Shown here: in pieces, positions 7,092 to 8,049 of the stretch
How the letters are laid out: each line of letters opens with the position of its first letter
Numbering within the stretch: the first letter of the stretch is position 1
The notes under the pieces: model-generated
The model's database searches: none
Seen by the model: only the letters and a program-made list of their open reading frames with translations
Told to the model about the DNA's origin: nothing
Made by a program: the position numbers and the translations under genes
Origin: Candidatus Eiseniibacteriota bacterium
GTDB lineage: Bacteria; Eisenbacteria; RBG-16-71-46
NCBI GenBank assembly: GCA_005893185.1
Contig: VBOS01000063.1
Coordinates: 1 to 8,049 of the forward strand
DNA: 8,049 nucleotides
Direction: 5' to 3'

Positions 7092-8049
7092 CGCGCTCGG
7101 AACCGCCCGTCACGGCGGCCGAGCGCGAGCATGCCGAGCCCATCGCTGCGATGGCGCTCGCCGCGATCCGGCGCGAGTACCCGAGCCACATCGCTCACCT
7201 GATGCGGAGCGATGCCGACGCGCGCCCGCCGCGCGAGCTGACGCCTGCGTTCTTCGGCAGCTTCGACTGGCACTCGGCGGTGCACGGCCACTGGTGTGTG
7301 GCGCGGCTCGCGCGCCGCCATCCCGCCGCGATGTTCGCGGGGGCGGCGCGCGAAGCACTCGAGCGGAGCCTCACGTGCGACCGGCTGGCGGCCGAGGCCG
7401 CCTACCTCGGCGCCGAAAGCCACGAAGGGTTCGAGCGTCCTTACGGACTGGCCTGGCTCCTCCAGCTCGCGGCCGAGCTGCACGAGTGGGAGGACGCTGA
7501 CGCCGCGCGCTGGAGCGAGGCGCTTGCGAGTGGGCGTGCACCGCCAGACTGCGTTCGCGCTCGGGCTCGCGCTCGATTGGGCGCGGATCAAGAGCGACAT
7601 GGAATTCGAGGCGCTCATGGCAGAGCGGGCGCGCTCTCTCTTTGGCGACGACATCGCGGCCCCTGTGCGCTACGAGCCCTCGGGCCACGATTTCCTGTCG
7701 CCGATCCTCGGCGAGGCCGATCTGCTGCGCCGCGTGCTCGCCCGCGAAGCGTTCGCGGGCTGGCTCGCGCGCTTCCTGCCCGATCTGGAAAGCTCTGAGA
7801 CGCGCCGCTGGCTCACGCCGGTCGCAAGCCCCGACCGCGCCGACGGGCACCTGGCGCACCTCGACGGGCTCAACCTGAGCCGTGCCTGGATGCTCGAAGG
7901 GATCGCGACCGCACTCCCTGCCGACGACCACCGCCGCGCGCCGATCGGCGCAGCTGCGGGGCGGCATCGCGAAGCCGGGCTCGAGGCGCTGCGGGATCTT
8001 CCGTACGCCGGCTCACACTGGCTCGGGAGCTTCGCGGCCTACCTGCTCA
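7088..8049 (+). pseudogene. DUF2891 protein gene, internally deleted and frameshifted, cut by the window end
   Basis: The first 146 codons (7088-7525, GTG start overlapping the previous TGA) carry hallmarks of the DUF2891 family: FFGSFDWHSAVHGHW (55-69), AAEAAYL (101-107) and SFERPYGLAWLLQLAAEL-like sequence (written here as GFERPYGLAWLLQLAAEL, 114-131). After RWSEAL the frame is lost; the family match resumes one frame over at 7527 as RVGVHRQTAFALGLALDWAR, then YEPSGHDFLSPILGEADLL, HLDGLNLSRAW and GSHWLGSFAAYLL, reaching base 8049 a few residues short of the usual C terminus. About 22 residues (a PL...V..R...WLP...YPI-like stretch) expected from memory of the family are missing. As written the first frame runs on to a stop at 7796-7798. 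The family has no established biochemical function that I know; conserved His, Asp, Trp and Glu suggest an enzyme. It is either a real recent lesion or an assembly error. Confidence 0.85.

Overview
The window is very GC-rich (roughly 70%), densely packed and bacterial in style: gene overlaps of ATGA and GTGA type, short operons, and strong third-position G/C bias that also opens long meaningless frames on the opposite strand. Gene content (a glyoxylate-shunt pair, a secreted PQQ-type sugar dehydrogenase, a multi-spanning GT-C-like membrane protein) fits a heterotrophic Gram-negative bacterium, perhaps Myxococcota, Binatota or Eisenbacteria-like. That placement is a guess from protein style; no marker gene is present.

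Layout. Bases 12-5876 are read on the minus strand. In transcription order they are malate synthase (5876-4299), isocitrate lyase (4259-2975), a polytopic GT-C-like membrane protein (2833-1253) and an exported PQQ-dependent sugar dehydrogenase (1256-12). Malate synthase and isocitrate lyase form a classical aceBA pair with a 39-base gap and a strong ribosome site before aceA. The membrane protein and the dehydrogenase overlap by four bases (ATGA), so they are probably translationally coupled. A 255-base divergent spacer (5877-6131) holds a perfect 17-base dyad. Bases 6132-8049 are read on the plus strand: a fold-type II PLP threonine/serine dehydratase-like enzyme, then a DUF2891 gene overlapping it by four bases (GTGA). 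The DUF2891 gene runs to the window edge.

The most notable observation is that two unrelated, otherwise well-conserved genes are each broken in the same way. In aceA a block of about 13 conserved codons just after the catalytic KKCGH motif is missing and the frame changes. In the DUF2891 gene about 22 codons are missing in mid-protein and the frame changes. Flanking sequence is clean and conserved on both sides of each junction. A third, in-frame shortening may exist in the membrane protein. Either these are recent real deletions, which would leave malate synthase without a working isocitrate lyase here, or the assembly drops short stretches. I find no RNA genes, mobile elements or CRISPR arrays, and nothing I can defend as a previously undescribed system.
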